A stretch of 64,000 nucleotides of DNA from Zopfochytrium polystomum (GCA_025765615.1 JAIVFJ010000195.1:1-64000); one strand, 5' to 3'; positions 1 to 12,454 are shown, numbered from the stretch's first letter. Program-made: numbers and translations. The notes: generated from the letters alone by a model not told the origin.

Positions 1-268
1 ATGGAGGCCTCTTGTAAGTGTTGTTTTTGACCAAATCGTCTTCGCTCGTTCTGTTGGCTTCTGGACATTTTTCTGTTAGATCGTTGAGCTGGTCATACTG
101 AGCAGATAATAGAAAATCAGGTAGGGCGCTAATTGCACGATGCAGACTTACAAGCGCCTCAGCCCGCTGCATTATTTTCTCCATTGAGTAGTAGATGCTT
201 CCTGCCATCAGTCGTCTAAGCATGCCTTCAAACTGAGTTCGGCAAGTGGGGTTGTCACACTTATTCAT
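1..268 (-). CDS. Partial hypothetical protein, open through the left edge
   Basis: Reading leftward from an ATG at 268, the frame stays open for 89 codons and leaves the window without a stop; the frame is open back to a TAA near 325. The peptide begins MNKCDNPTCRTQFEGMLRRL and is ordinary in composition (mixed hydrophobic and charged residues), unlike the Pro/Arg/Ser-rich shadow frames common in this window. A Cys pair (KCDNPTC) lies at the N-terminus and another Cys near residue 70. A CTCAG at about 293 could be an intron acceptor, so the ATG may be internal to an exon. I do not recognise the family; a host gene or a transposon-derived frame are both possible. Confidence 0.35.
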   Translation of the reverse strand, partial: MNKCDNPTCRTQFEGMLRRLMAGSIYYSMEKIMQRAEALVSLHRAISALPDFLLSAQYDQLNDLTEKCPEANRTSEDDLVKNNTYKRPP

Positions 269-1162
269 ATCTTTTGTCCAACCAAATAGCTGAGCACAGC
301 ACCGCCTCAGGCATCCAACTTAGTGGTAGTGAAGAAAGGGAGGGGATCGGCAGGGGCTCAGATGCAATTTCACAGAACTGTCTCGAATCAAGGCTCTCCA
401 CACAAACCTGGGGGTTACTGACTGATTTTAGCTTTGCAGAGGAGTGGGCAATCGATTATGATGGCTAGAAACGGAGATGGACGACTTCTATCTTGAGCAG
501 TGAGACGCTTAGGCAACAAGGATCAGAACGATCTCACCCAGATTCTACGGACTACACTCAGAGTGATGGGCTTTGATACTTCGTGCACTTCAACCACATG
601 AGCTGCCAATCTTTCTTCGATTGCAGCTGCTGATTCTTGACGTTGGAACGCCCAATACCAGTCCCAGCAACCACAAACCAGCTAATCGTGCAATCAACCA
701 ACCCGGAGATATCTCCAGCATTCGTCTCGCTTTAGCTCCAAATTGCCTTCATTGGCCAGGAGACCAAGCTTGATCTGAGTCTGCCTCCTTTCGTCGCTCA
801 TCAGAACTTCGTATTCCCTGAAAGGGATTTCTTGTCAAACGGGTTGAACTTTGGGTTTGGGGTTGGTTTTGTTTTTGCACTACCATTTCCCTTTACCGTC
901 TCAAGGAATATGAGAAACCATGTAAAAAAAAAGGAAAAAAAAAGCAGGTGGGGTACCGCTTTTGCAATAAAACTACTGTGTGCGACATTGCATCTAACTA
1001 ATGGGAATTCGAGCCCACTAGTAGAGTAGCAGGGTGACTGTGCACTGGGAAAAACGAAAGATGGGAGAGGTATTGGGTGGAGGCCTTCTGGAGGGTATTT
1101 ATTCAGCCTTTTTATACCTTCCAGGGGGAATGATAATTTGAGGATGTCTTAGGCCATCTCTC
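269..1162. other. No assigned gene
   Basis: Only short ORFs without recognisable motifs are present. Base composition is less GC-rich than the coding regions. It may hold upstream exons of the edge gene, but I could not join any. Confidence 0.4.
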
Positions 1163-1180
1163 AAAGCTGTTATGAATCAC

Positions 1181-1294
1181 CCTCTGGAAACCTCTGGAAC
1201 CTTCTAGAACATTCCTTCATGGAACCTTCTGGAACCTTCTGGAACCTTCTAGAACATTCCTTCATGGAACCTTGTGGAACCTTCTGGAACCTTC
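1181..1294. promoter_or_regulatory. Heat-shock-element-like GAA/TTC array in the LTR
   Basis: From 1222 to 1259 there are eight consecutive alternating GAA and TTC triplets, each separated by two bases, the exact geometry of a heat-shock factor binding element. The array sits in a 45-bp tandem repeat (unit starts at 1202 and 1247), with further partial units before and after. It lies about 145 bp upstream of the TATA box. HSF binding is inferred from the motif only. Confidence 0.6.
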
Positions 1295-1403
1295 TTTGCT
1301 TTCCTGACTTGTCTTGTTGTCATTGGTATCATTGGTATCATTGCATTACTAATTGCTCTTTCTGGAACTTTCTTGGAGTCTTGACAAGGAACACTCTCAA
1401 AGG

Positions 1404-1410
1404 TATAAAA
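1404..1410 (+). promoter_or_regulatory. TATA box of the solo LTR
   Basis: TATAAAA followed by a G-run lies inside the LTR, downstream of the GAA/TTC array and about 110 bp before the LTR end. It implies rightward transcription. Confidence 0.55.
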
Positions 1411-1524
1411 GGGGGATGGGGGACCTGTCCCATCCCTCAAGTGAATTATTGTTTCCAATACAATCATCACTCCTCTCAGTTCCTTGTCTGCCTTGTCCTG
1501 TCCTGCCCTGTTCCTGACAAAAGC

Positions 1525-3100
1525 GGAGTGCCACACACACAGGCCCAAAATTTCTGCCTGTTCAACTTCCCAGTTCTTGCAGGAGTTTACTTATTCTCTG
1601 CAACGTGCTGAGCATGCTGAGGCCTTGGTCATTGCTCTTGTTGCAAAAGCAGGATGTAATAGCAGAGTAACAGGTGACTGACGCTCTAGGCAGATGCAGG
1701 AATAGGAGCTTAATTTGGGCGGAAGAGTGTGTATTTCGCTGAGGTTTCCAGTCAGTGCTGCTTCCCTCTACATTCCTCGCTTCCTTAATTGCCAGCCCAG
1801 ATGGGGGACAATGCACATGCTTGAAATTGAGGATGCTTGGGCCACTTCCACTTCACCCTAGTGCAACTGCCACACAGCCCACAATTCTGTCTGCCTAAAT
1901 TCCAACAAGATGTGTGAGAACGAGTGCGACCCGCAAATATTGTTAGTCAATTGGACGCCACAGACTTGGCCCCCCCAATGTGACTGTGTAGCTGTGTGTT
2001 TCCAGGTTCGAATTCTCAGCTACTGATGTGATCAAATTACACTGGACTGGCCTGCAGTCTGGTGGCAAGGTTTGTCAGTTTGACAGAACTGAGGCGAGGA
2101 TAGTTCCAATCAGATTGGGGTCTGCCTTGAAATAACACTCCCAGTGACGCAGGGAGATGATGCATACTACACAGTGCAATGAGGAAAAGGGCCTTTGTGA
2201 GAGTTAGGACTTCTTTTCACTATTCAATCGAAGAAATGTACCAGTGATGAATACCTAAGATCAATTAAGAAAGGAAAGAATAACATAATGTCCTATCAAA
2301 TCAGAAAGGAAATTGGGAGCCCGTGCGCAGCTGAGAGGAAGAAGATGAAAACCCAAAATTCGGCTGCAGTGTTTTTTTATACTAATTTATATCCGGCACT
2401 GCGTCATTTGTTAATCGTCACATTATCATCTGCGAACTAATATGACAGCAGCACGGCTTGTCGCGACCTTTGGCTGCGAACAGTGCAGCTGCTTACTATT
2501 TTGGCTGATGCTATATTCGTCATTCTTCGCTCCCCACGGATATTGCAGGTTGTCGGCGTACGGCAGGGTTGCTGGGGCTGAGGTAAAGCAATTTGGTTGG
2601 AGCGTCACTGGGCCTAATAGGAATGTGGGCTTACCGCTTTGGACACTGGACACCCGGGGACCGACCCAACGCATAAGGCATTCGGCGGTACCAGGTAACA
2701 CGAACACGCGGGTTTGTGGGTCGTGGGCACGTGACTTGTGGAAGACCGGTTGGAAAAATTTGTGTCATGCAGTATCTTTGCGCGCCTTCTTCGGGCTGTA
2801 CCGCGCCCGACAGACTGCCAGCGGATCAAGGCGCGTGTTTCCGTTCAGAGGGCGAGACTTCGATGATCGCTAAATTTTGGTTGTATATTTATTTCTCTGC
2901 ACTAACTTCGTGAGGCAGAACATCCGTATCCGTGGTACATCGAGAACCAACGCCTCGTTTTGGATCTCTAGAGATGGGAGGTACGGTTTGTCTGCAACCT
3001 TCCACGAACCCGTCGTTTACACTGCCATTTGATAAAGCAGACCCTGAGTGCGTGAGTCTCGCTCGTCAGATTTCAACGCCCCGTTTCACCTCCATTTATT
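1525..3100. other. No assigned gene
   Basis: ORFs up to 143 codons exist but show no motif or plausible start context. A tRNA B-box-like GGTTCGAATTC near 1992 has no pairing stem. The last part is the 3' flank of the sterol glucosyltransferase gene. Confidence 0.4.
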
Positions 3101-6100
3101 TCACGCCCGGGATGTCACACGCCTGAACAGCTCGTCCACCGCACGGTCCAGCTCCTCGTCCGTCAACACCCTGCCCAGCCCCTCAGCCATCGCAGCCTCG
3201 CACCGGTACACCGGCGCGCCCAGCTCCGACTCCTCGACCAGGACCCACACCGCTTCATTGGTCCCCTCCGCAGCCGCTCCCTCCACCACCGCCGCCGTCT
3301 CTACCCGCACCACCCCATACTGCCCCTCCGGGTGCCGCACCACCGTCCTCTGCTGCCATCGCCGCACCACCTTCGCCCGCGCGTTCTCCTCCATGTACCG
3401 CCCCGTCCCCGCAACCCGCTCCCCAAACTCCCCGACCCGGTCCCCCGCACCGCCCAGTACCCCGAGCACCGTCGCCGTCGTCGCCGATACGGCTTGCGAC
3501 GTGCTCGTCACCGCTTGCGTCAGCAACTGCGACGTGCTCGCCACCGCCTGGTTCAGCGCAGCAGACGACGCGGTCGTCGCTCGCCGCATGAAGCGGCACC
3601 GCCCCGGTCTCTGCTCGACCTATCGTCGCCCTTGCTTGAGGGTGGCGGCCCCGCCGTAACGGCCGGCACCGCCGCCGGACCCGCCACTGCCGGCGCCGTC
3701 GTCGACGCGGGCGGGGTCTGTCCGCGCCGCCCGCCGCCGCCGCCGCCCCCGCGCCCGACCGACGCCGAAATCGCCGACCCGATCTTTGCCGTCCAATACC
3801 CCGTCTCGCGCTGCAATATCGTCACGGACGGCTTGCACCGCCGCAGCCGCCGCCGCCGCCGCCGCCCGCGCGTACGCGCTCCCCGTCTTCGGCACAGTCA
3901 CCACCGCCGCATCCGCCGCCTCGACCGTCCCCGCGACCACCACCAGCGGAATCCCGCCGCTGCCGCCCTTGCCACCGGAGCCGGGCCCCGACGTCCCTAG
4001 CCGGAACAACCCCTGGACCCACCAGCCCGCGCGCGATCCCCGCCCGCTCCACGTCCCACAGCACATACCCAAACGCCTGCGCTGCCCCGACGCCGGCACC
4101 GACGCCGCGGCGCACCACCGCCGCCCACGCCTCCTCCGACACCTTCCGCCCAGCGCGCGGCAGCCACAACCGCGCGGCCCGCCGCGCGTCCAAGTCGCAC
4201 CGCATCGCGTCGACTGGCAGCCGTGCGTGGAAGCTCCGTGCCGCCGCCCGCGCCCCGTCCTCCCCCGCCACCCGCGCCCCCGCCGCGCCCGCAGCCGCAA
4301 CTACCGCAGGAGCCTGCACGAACCGCAAAGCGGCGGCCAGACGGTCCGACGTCAACTTCTTGAACGGGATCGGCGGCGGCCCGGCTTGGATCGAGGCTAC
4401 CATTGAGCCCCCTTTGTGTGTGTGGAGTTTCAGGTCAGGTTAGTTTGACGTACGGGCCGCCCACTCGTCTCCCCCCCAAAAAAGAATGTGGAGCCGCAAC
4501 CTACAAAAGCTCTGATCGCCAAAAAACGGCACGATGACCGTCGGCCTCCCCGCCCTCAACCCTGCCGCCGTCGTCCCGGCCCCGCCGTGGTGCACCACCG
4601 CCGACACCCGCTGGAACAGCCAGTCGTGCGGGCAGTTGCCGATCATGTACACCCCCGCGGGCACCGCCGAACCGGCACCAGCCCCGCCGAGCCCGCCCCA
4701 CCCCTTGGACACGATCGCCCGCACGTTCGCCTGCCGCACCGCGTCGTAGATAAGAGAGGTCAGGCCGTCCGGGTCGTCGACGACGATCGAGCCGAAGCCT
4801 GTGGGTGCGGTGTTGGGGCGAGGTTAAAAAAAGAAACAACAAAGGTAGGCGGCGTGGAGGAGGCCGGATGCGTTGGCGACGAGCTCAAAGGGGTCATTGT
4901 TGTATCCTTTCTCTCTCCCGGTTCCCTCAATACGCACCAATGTACACCGGCGGCGGACCTGCTTCGAGAAAGTCGACAAGGTCCTGCGGCGGCGTGTACG
5001 CGCTGGCCAGATCCAGAAAAATGAAACCGGTGATATCTGGTGAGGGGTGGCCAAAATAAGAAAAGATCGCGGTTGGGGAAAACTGTGAGCAGAAGCGACG
5101 TGATGGACAAGGGGAAAAAAAGAGATGGGGGCGTGTCTGCAAACCAATGTGTGGTCCCCAGTCCTGCGGCTTGGGGATCAGCGCCTCGCTCCAGATATAC
5201 GTGTGCGGAACCTTGCCCCGCAAAGAAAAACGACGGTGAGAAGTAAACTTTCTTTTTCTCCATCGTACACCCTTCACCCTCTCCCCTCCGGTAATACTAC
5301 AAAAATGGCTCACCTCGAGGTACTTGAGGATCATGGGTCCGGCCATCGGCGAAAGCTTTGCAAGGCCGAGGGTGTTTTTGCGGAAATTGTTGATAATGTC
5401 GCCCAGCCCCTCCCACGTCAGGATGTCGACCAGCTCGTACGAGTAGTAGTTTGTCGTGGTTGACGAGTCTGGGGTTTTCGTTGCGAGAGGAAATATTATT
5501 AGCGGTTTAGTGACAGCCCAAGGAGAGACAGAAAGCTAGAAACACACAAAAAGTGATACTAACGCGAAACGTTCGTCAACGGGTTCGGAAACGCGGCCGT
5601 CGGGCTCCACGGCATCGTGAAGAAGATGTGGCACGGGACCATGAGACGCTCCGCGCAGTGGATGTGCGCAAACGATACCGGGTTCGAGATGATCGCGTCC
5701 GCCCGGAACGGCGTCGCCGCTGGGTCCCCAGGGTCCGCGTCCACGCACGACCGCCACGCGCTCTCGAGGATCGCCGAGATCATCTCGCGCTTCTTGCGCA
5801 CGTCGCCCGCGCGGATCGACGAGAGGCCAGGTAGGAGGCCGGGGTCTGTGTGTGGGGGTGCGGCGGCATGGATCAGCATGTGGGGGGGGGTTGAGACGAA
5901 ACGACCGATGACAACAAACTCAACTCTTGACCATGTACGCCATCAGCTCGTTCGGATCCCCCGCCAAAGGGTAAAACTCGATGCCGTTCTCCGTCACGAA
6001 CTTGCGGAACGTCGCGTGCGTCGCCAACCGAACTCGGTGCCCGTAACGGAGGAGCTCCCGCCCCAGCGCGACGAATGGCTGCACGTCGCCGCGCGAGCCG

Positions 6101-7770
6101 ACAATCTGGATCACAATGTTTAGAACGGGGACGGAGCTGTACTGCGCGTCGTCGTCGCCGCTGCCGCTGTCGGCGGCGGGCATCGCCGCGCGCCGGCGCC
6201 GGAGAGGTAGTGAAGTCGCGGGAGGCTGGCTGCTGAATTGCCCGCTGCTGGGGTGCGCACCGCCTGCCCCGGCGAATGTCAGGTCCACACGCCCTTCGTC
6301 CGTGATCGACAACGTGTACGTCGAGTTGCGCCGCCGACGCGGCCTGCTCGCGTCCCATTCGTCCAGCTCCAACTCCTCGTCCACCGCGTTCTCTGCTGCA
6401 GTCGCCTCGTGCGCGGTGGCCGCGCGCTGCGGCTGCCGCCGTGAGCCGCTCGATCGACCGCCCGAGGACGCTCGGCTCCGGTGCGGCGCCCACGGCTACC
6501 GAGGACTTGCTGCGGCGGAGGGTCGGCGACGGCGGGGCTGCGGCAGCAGCAGCTGCCGGCGCCGCGAGGGCGTAGTCGGCGAGGGCGTCGACGAACGTGC
6601 TGTTGTTGTCCCAGAAGGATTTGTACTGCAGGGGGGGGAGGTAGGGGGGTTAGGTAAATGCATCTGCTTTGGCTTGGCTCGAGGGAAAAAATACGAAACG
6701 CCGTACCTTTAGGCTTCCCTTCCGCCACTTTAGGGCAAAGGCCTTGACGTCGTCGGGCAGCCGGTAAGTGTACCCGACATGGTCGATCTCGTCGTCGGGT
6801 CTGTCCACCAGCCATGCGCGGAGATTGTCGGCTGGCGGGGTCGCAGCGTCGCTCGGAACGGCAGTGATCTCGCGAACGAAGGGCTGGGGGGGTAGGGGTT
6901 GAGGATGAGTGTCAATCTTCGAATCAAGGAAGCGCTGCCCAAAACGCGAAACGACTTCCCTCGCTTCGCTCGGTCCAGACGGCTGCCCTCGCTTTCGCTC
7001 GGTCAATAACTCGGTCAATAACTCTCTCGCTTCGATTGGTCCAAGCGGACCAATCGGTTCGATCGGTCTACCGGTCATCTTCGCTTTGGTCGGCCCACTC
7101 TACTTCGCACGGTCTACCTGTCATCCTCGCTTCGCTCAGATTCCAATCCTCGCGCTCCGCGCGATCGCCTCCTTTCTATCTTGATCCCTTCCTCGCTTCG
7201 CCCGGCCATCATCGCTCCACCCAAAGATCCCCCTCTCCTTCTCTCTCTCTCATACCTTGACCAGCTTCGGATCCCCGACGAGCGACGCCGGCACGATCTG
7301 GTAGCAGACGGTCTCTGCGGGCCACGCGACCAGCAGGTACGCAAAGCGGCCGGGGCAGTGCGGGATGCCGCGTGGGACGGGTACGGGCGAGGCGGTGATC
7401 CAAGCGGTGCGGAGGGACGCGAGCGGCGCGAGGCCGATGTAGACGGGGGACGGGGGGAGCGGGGGTGGTGGCGGCGTCGCGGCGGGAACGGGGGTGGTCG
7501 AGGATCGTGACGGTGCAGCCGGGGGTTGGCTTGGCGGAGCAAGCCCTGTGAATGGTGGTGGTGGTCGGGGTCGTTGTGGTGGCGGTGGAAGCCGTGGGGC
7601 GGGTGGTGGCGTCGCCAGTAGTGGTGGTGGCTGCGGCGGGGTGGTAGCTGGCGGTGGGGGCGAAAACGGGAGGAGGCGGCGGGGGCGGAGGTGGAGAGTC
7701 GCGGTGCGACAGCGGGGGCGGCCGCGGGTAAGAGGACGACGGGTAAGGTGGCATCGGCATCGATCACCAA
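3101..7770 (-). CDS. Sterol 3-beta-glucosyltransferase (UGT80/ATG26 type)
   Basis: Predicted to transfer glucose from UDP-glucose to membrane sterols. Exons on the minus strand that I can join in frame: about 7770-7256, 6883-6707, 6625-5925 (with an unresolved internal join near 6490-6385), 5845-5564, 5468-5314, 5211-5145, 5036-4938, 4798-4505 and from 4411 leftward; the last part has a frame change near 4000 and ends in a stop at 3101. The GT28-type N-terminal fold is seen in [20 protein letters not shown], followed by MVKNPGLLPG restored exactly across one intron, then [14 protein letters not shown] and [11 protein letters not shown], and the nucleotide-sugar motif [10 protein letters not shown] with [10 protein letters not shown]. 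The catalytic half is strongly family-like. The N-terminal exons (Pro-rich, then [12 protein letters not shown] to KYKSFWDNN) do not look like the GRAM-PH region of ascomycete ATG26. The C-terminal tail is Ala-rich and helical. The start codon is uncertain because of low-complexity sequence. Confidence 0.85.
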
Positions 7771-7834
7771 TGAAATACTGTGTTATTTGAGAAGTGTAAG
7801 TATTTATCTGCATGCAAGTACGTTTGGAACTGCC

Positions 7835-7837
7835 GAG

Positions 7838-7919
<82 letters not shown>
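7835..7919. repeat. (GA)n microsatellite
   Basis: An almost pure GA repeat of about 85 bp lies in the upstream region shared by the sterol glucosyltransferase and the first GH16 gene. Confidence 0.95.
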
Positions 7920-7921
<2 letters not shown>

Positions 7922-8654
7922 TGAGACAGAGAGACAAAGACACTGGACGAACCAATCAACCGCCGCAAGACAACAACGCGAAACACTTACCCTTTTTCTA
8001 GTTGAAGTCCTGTCCACTCCTTGTGATACGATTCACTGCTCTGTCACTCGCCCTTTCGAAGTTGGCATCGGCTCAGGATTGTGGCTGGGGGAGTTGGAGA
8101 GTGGCTGTGCCGACAGACAGACAGAAGACAGAACAGACAGACAGGCCAGACTGGGCGGAAATCCAAAAGATATTCCGTCGATGCAGTGGTGCTCGAAATT
8201 CAAATTTTGCCGAGCAAGCTAATTATTAGAAGTAACAATACTAATACATCCTGCGCACAATCCCCCCCGGCACTCACCCCTCGCCTCGCAAACTGTCTGC
8301 CTAATACACACATCTTAAACAGCCGGCAAACCCATGAGGCCCCGGCAGTCAACAGCCCACTCTCCCTTTGAATCTGTCTCTGGTGGTGCTGACCAGGTTC
8401 CTTTGGCTTTAGCTCAGCCGATCCTCATCAATATTCTATCTCTGACGCAGGGAAGAAGCCTGCACTTGTTTCTTTCCCAAGGGTGGAGGGCCATCCTGCT
8501 TTTCTCGCGATTTCTGACTCCGCCACAGACTCTTGCGGATTTGTCTCATTTTTCGCGTTTACGTCTTTGGCTGCTCTGTCGCTTCCCCTCATCCCCAATT
8601 CTCTGTCGCTTTTCTGTTCCCACCTTGCTTTTCTCCTTGCGTCTCCGCATCGCC

Positions 8655-8687
<33 letters not shown>

Positions 8688-8883
8688 CTCACACCACACA
8701 GAACATACGCGCACTCGACGCAGAAGCGTCGCTGGTGCACGCGAATTCTCCAGTTCGATCTAAACAACCACTCTTCGAGTACCCGCACACAATCCCCGTC
8801 AGACGACAAACCGACTGTCAAAAACAACTGCGGGCGCGGCGAGAGGCCGATCCATCCAACCAGCGCTCGGCCAAACTTGGGAT
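7920..8883. other. Divergent intergenic region with (CA)n tract
   Basis: No gene is supported. It separates the leftward glucosyltransferase from the rightward GH16 gene and so should hold both promoters. A (CA)n tract runs 8656-8686. The last 60 bp resemble the sequence just before the second GH16 copy, so the gene duplication reaches into the 5' flank. Confidence 0.5.
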
Positions 8884-11533
8884 ATGCAGATCCGATTCCG
8901 ACCCGCGTCGCGAATCGCGATCGGCGCCGCATCCAGCGCAGTGGGTTTGAGCCTCTTCACCGTCGCTCCCAGTATCGCCATCGCTCAGTCTGTCTTCAAC
9001 GGGAGCTCGTGCTCGCTAAGCTACGATGCATTTGTCCAGTTTACCCCGTCGTCGCCTTTCACTATTCGTGAGTTTCGTCCTGCAGCCTCGCCTGGAGCGC
9101 CCAAAGCTTGTCGGCCTCATCGTCTGTCTAACGTTACACTCGACCATTCATCCTGTTCTCTTTTACTAACTTTCTTGCAGGCGAAGGCCAAGTCACATTC
9201 TCGGGTGGATCAATGATCCTCACCATGCAGCCGTGAGTTCTTCCTCTCAAGTACCTGTTCCCCCTGACGACCAGCAGATCTAACCCTTTAGCTCACCAAG
9301 GCCGGATGACGGGGCCGGAGCGGGGAAAAACAGCACTCGTGACGACGGTCCAGTCGCTCTTGTACGGGACGGTGGAGGCACAGATAACGCAAAGTTACGT
9401 CCCCGGCGCAGTCACGGGCCTGACTCTCGCAAAGGCAACGTTCGACCAAAGCGACGAGATCGACTTTGAGTGGCTCGGATCCGAACGGAACTCCGTCTGG
9501 ACGAAATTCTTTTACCGCGGCCTGCGCGACCCGCAAGGAGCGCCTTACTACGACAGTCGATCCATGAACCTCTCGGTAGCCGCCGACAACTCGCGCAACT
9601 TTCACACGTACAAGATTGAGTGGACGCCGTACGCGATTACGTGGTCGATCGACGGAACCGTTCGGCGCGTGCAAAACAGGACGGCTACCTGGGAGGCGAA
9701 AGGCACGGGCGATATGCTCGATCCGCCCGCCGACCATTATCACTACCCGGATCAACCTCTTCTTATCCGCTTGGGCATCTACGACCCAACGGGTGCTCCA
9801 TGGTCTGGAGGACCGATCAACTGGACCGACCCGCTTGCCGTGAAAGGCGCGAACGCTCAAATCGCCAGCCTAAAGATAACCTGCTACCAAGGTCCTTACC
9901 CCAGCAACATGTCCGCGCCCCCCTCCGACCCGAAAAGCTCCGACACGTACGGCATCGCGCCTGATCCAAGAAGCTTCTTCACCACTACGACAAGCTCGAG
10001 CAGCGCCAGCGCCACTACGGCCCCGGCGTCATACAGCCCCACGACGAACGGCACAGTGCCAGCCTCCAGCAGCAGCAGCGCCACTCCTATCATTGCCGGT
10101 TCCATCGCCGGCGCCGTCGTCCTCCTCGGCGCCGTCATCTGCGCAGTCTTTTTCCTCGTCATCCGCCCGCGCCGCGAAAACTCCCGCAACGTCGCCCAAA
10201 AGAAACGCGACCCAGCCGCCTTTTCCCCTCACCCCGGCGCGCCCCCAACCGCGGGCCTCCCCGCCCCTTACTACGCCCCGCACCCCCACAACCACCCAAA
10301 TCCGGACGTCAGCATCCAGCAGATGCAGCCCCTCCTCCCGCACGGCCCCCACGACCGCCACTCGTCCCGCCCCACCTCCACGCCGTCCGACGCCGCGTTC
10401 TCATCGCTTCATTCCCCTACCTCATCCACCGCGGCCGCCATCTCTCCACACATGCACCACCACCAACCCACCCCCAACGCCGCGATGCCCTTCCTCGCCG
10501 CCTCAACCCCAATCACCCCCGATGCCTGGCGCGCATCCGACCTCCACCACCGCGTCGGCTACGCCCCTACAACCTCCTCCCACCCCGCCTACGCGAAATC
10601 CGAAACCGGCTCACAATCCACCACCACCGCTCACCACCCTCTTCCGCGCGACTCGGTCCTCTCCATCGACCCCTCCACAGCCAGCGAATACACCCCCGCC
10701 CAGATCTTCCACAACTACTACCACAACCCGGCCCCAGCCCCCACCGCCCCGTCCACCGTCTCTGCCGCCGCCTCCGTCGCATCCACCACCTTCCAGCCGC
10801 TCCCGCGCGACCCCGGCAGCTACGACAAAAAGAGCGCTGCCGGCGGCGTCTCGGCCAGAACCTCGGCCGCTACCGCCGCCCTCGACGCCCCCCGCCGACG
10901 CCGACAGAAAGGACTCGACGCTGTTCACCGCCGCCGCCGCCGCCGCCGGGAATCCTGGAGACGTCGCGACCTGGAGCGTCGCAGGCGTCGGCGCGTTCTT
11001 GGGCCGCTGCGGCTTCGGCGCGGATGTCGTCAGCTTGTTTTACCGTGAGTTTGGACCCCTCCTCCTCCTCCCGCTCCCCCACCCCCCCTCTTCACGAAAA
11101 GAAACTCTCTCACGCTACGACGGCCCCCCCATTCTCCGCTGGGCAATAAGGCAACGACATCGACGGCCGCCTCCTCCTCGCCCTCGACGCCGCTTTCCTT
11201 CGCAACGAGCTCGGCATCGACTCGGCCGGCCTACGTGCCCGTATCCTCATGGCCGTCGAGCCGCTGCGGCCTGCCGCCCCGGCTCCCGCTGCAGATCCAC
11301 CCGCGACCGCCGCGGACGCGCCCGGGCTGCCGCCGTATTCGGGGGTGATTGGGGGAAGGAAATGGATGGAAGGAAGTAGGAGTGTTGCTGCTGGCTTGAT
11401 AGCCTTTTTTTTTTTCCTTTCTGAAAAAAAGTATTGCTTCCCATCGGATTCATGTCTGTTCGGGCGAGCCACGGACACACCTTTTTTTTTTTCTCTTAAC
11501 GAAGACTCGTATTGTGAATTAGGAGTTCACTAA
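8884..11533 (+). CDS. CRH-like GH16 transglycosylase fused to TM and SAM domain, copy 1
   Basis: Exons: 8884-9067, 9181-9232, about 9278-11044, 11151-11533. Residues 1-34 are a signal peptide ending AIAQ. The GH16 domain carries the catalytic motif DEIDFEWLG near residue 136 and an intact downstream core (FHTYKIEWTPYAITWSIDG), as in fungal CRH enzymes that link chitin to beta-glucan. A Ser/Thr-rich stretch and a transmembrane helix (AGSIAGAVVLLGAVICAVFF, about residue 350) follow, then basic RPRR and a long Pro/Ser/His-rich cytoplasmic region. The end is a SAM domain (WSVAGVGAFLGRCGF, then GRLLLALD and NELGIDSAGLRARIL) split by an intron. Frame problems against copy 2: an extra G near 9325, avoidable by using the acceptor at 9277; an extra C in the run 10888-10893 that puts SAM out of frame; an extra G that removes the stop matching copy 2 at about 11346, extending the end to 11533. 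Family CRH proteins normally end in a GPI signal; none is seen. Confidence 0.8.
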
Positions 11534-12420
11534 AGGGAATCATCGTTAGTCAGCCGATGCCTACTGTATGTCGAGGGCTCAATTGTCGCTGGGAGCTCGG
11601 TGATGTTCTCCTCGAACTTGGCTTGGACTTGGTTAAGTGTCTTTTTTTTTTTTTTTTTTTTTTGCGTTCCTTCAACCGATATTCTTTCCAAACCCCGGCA
11701 GCGTTTACGAACGCTATCGGGGGGCGAAGTTCGGGGCTGGATGCGAAAAAACAGAAAGAAGAAAAAATCAACAAAAAAAAAAAAAATGTAAAGATGAGGA
11801 AAGAAAAGAGCTGAATGATGTTTGACGACACTCCTTCTATCAATCCATTTTGGACTGCTCAATTACTCTTTACTCCGCCAACGCCGCTGCAGTCTGCCGC
11901 CCAACACCTCCCCCCCCAAACCCCCCCTTCCTTTTTCATCACCTAGTTGCGGCCGTCGCGGAACAAATTACCGTAAACGCCAATTTCATGGCCAAACTGT
12001 CCACGGAAGGTTTGATATTGATAAAAGTATGCAGTAGTTATCCGAAGGGAGTACGGTTAGATTCGTTAATGAGATGGGTGCACCGACTAATTTTTTCGCT
12101 ACTACTTCCTTTTTCGACCGTTTTTCGAACAAATTACACTATGCCTTTTGTTAGTTTTATTTTTAAATTTTTTTTTTCTCTTTCAATCAAGCTGAAACCA
12201 ATTTAGCTTTTGTTGCTTGGACCTCCCCGTTTCCAAAGTTCCGACGGATTCCTTCCCTATCGCCCAAACGCCATCAAACGCCACTTTTCGCAATTTCCGC
12301 GACTCGAAAGGGTTTTTGCTTTGTTTTTCGTCGTTTTTTTTTTTGCGTATCTCAGCCTCAGGCTCTGTATCTCACGCTTTCGCTTCCTAACTCACTCACA
12401 CACACACACACACACACACA

Positions 12421-12454
<34 letters not shown>

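Larger units (their letters stand above)
1168..1519. mobile_element. Solo LTR of a retrotransposon with 5-bp target duplication
   Basis: The 352-bp segment starts TGTTATGAATC and ends TTCCTGACA, giving the TG...CA (TGT...ACA) termini of LTR elements. It is flanked by an identical AAAGC on both sides (1163-1167 and 1520-1524), the 5-bp target-site duplication expected from integrase. It carries a TATAAAA box in its 3' half and a GAA/TTC array in its 5' half, as in a U3 region. No gag, pol or second LTR is found next to it, so it is best read as a solo LTR left by LTR-LTR recombination. Ty1/copia versus Ty3 origin cannot be decided without internal sequence. Confidence 0.8.

Noticed and set aside
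985..1060. Minus-strand tRNA-like arm (GGGCTCGAATTCCCA)
   Set aside because: A four-pair hairpin exists, but there is no matching D-arm, anticodon arm or acceptor stem at the right distance.
1975..2045. tRNA-like B box (GGTTCGAATTC)
   Set aside because: The flanking bases do not form a T-stem and no A box or acceptor stem is found.
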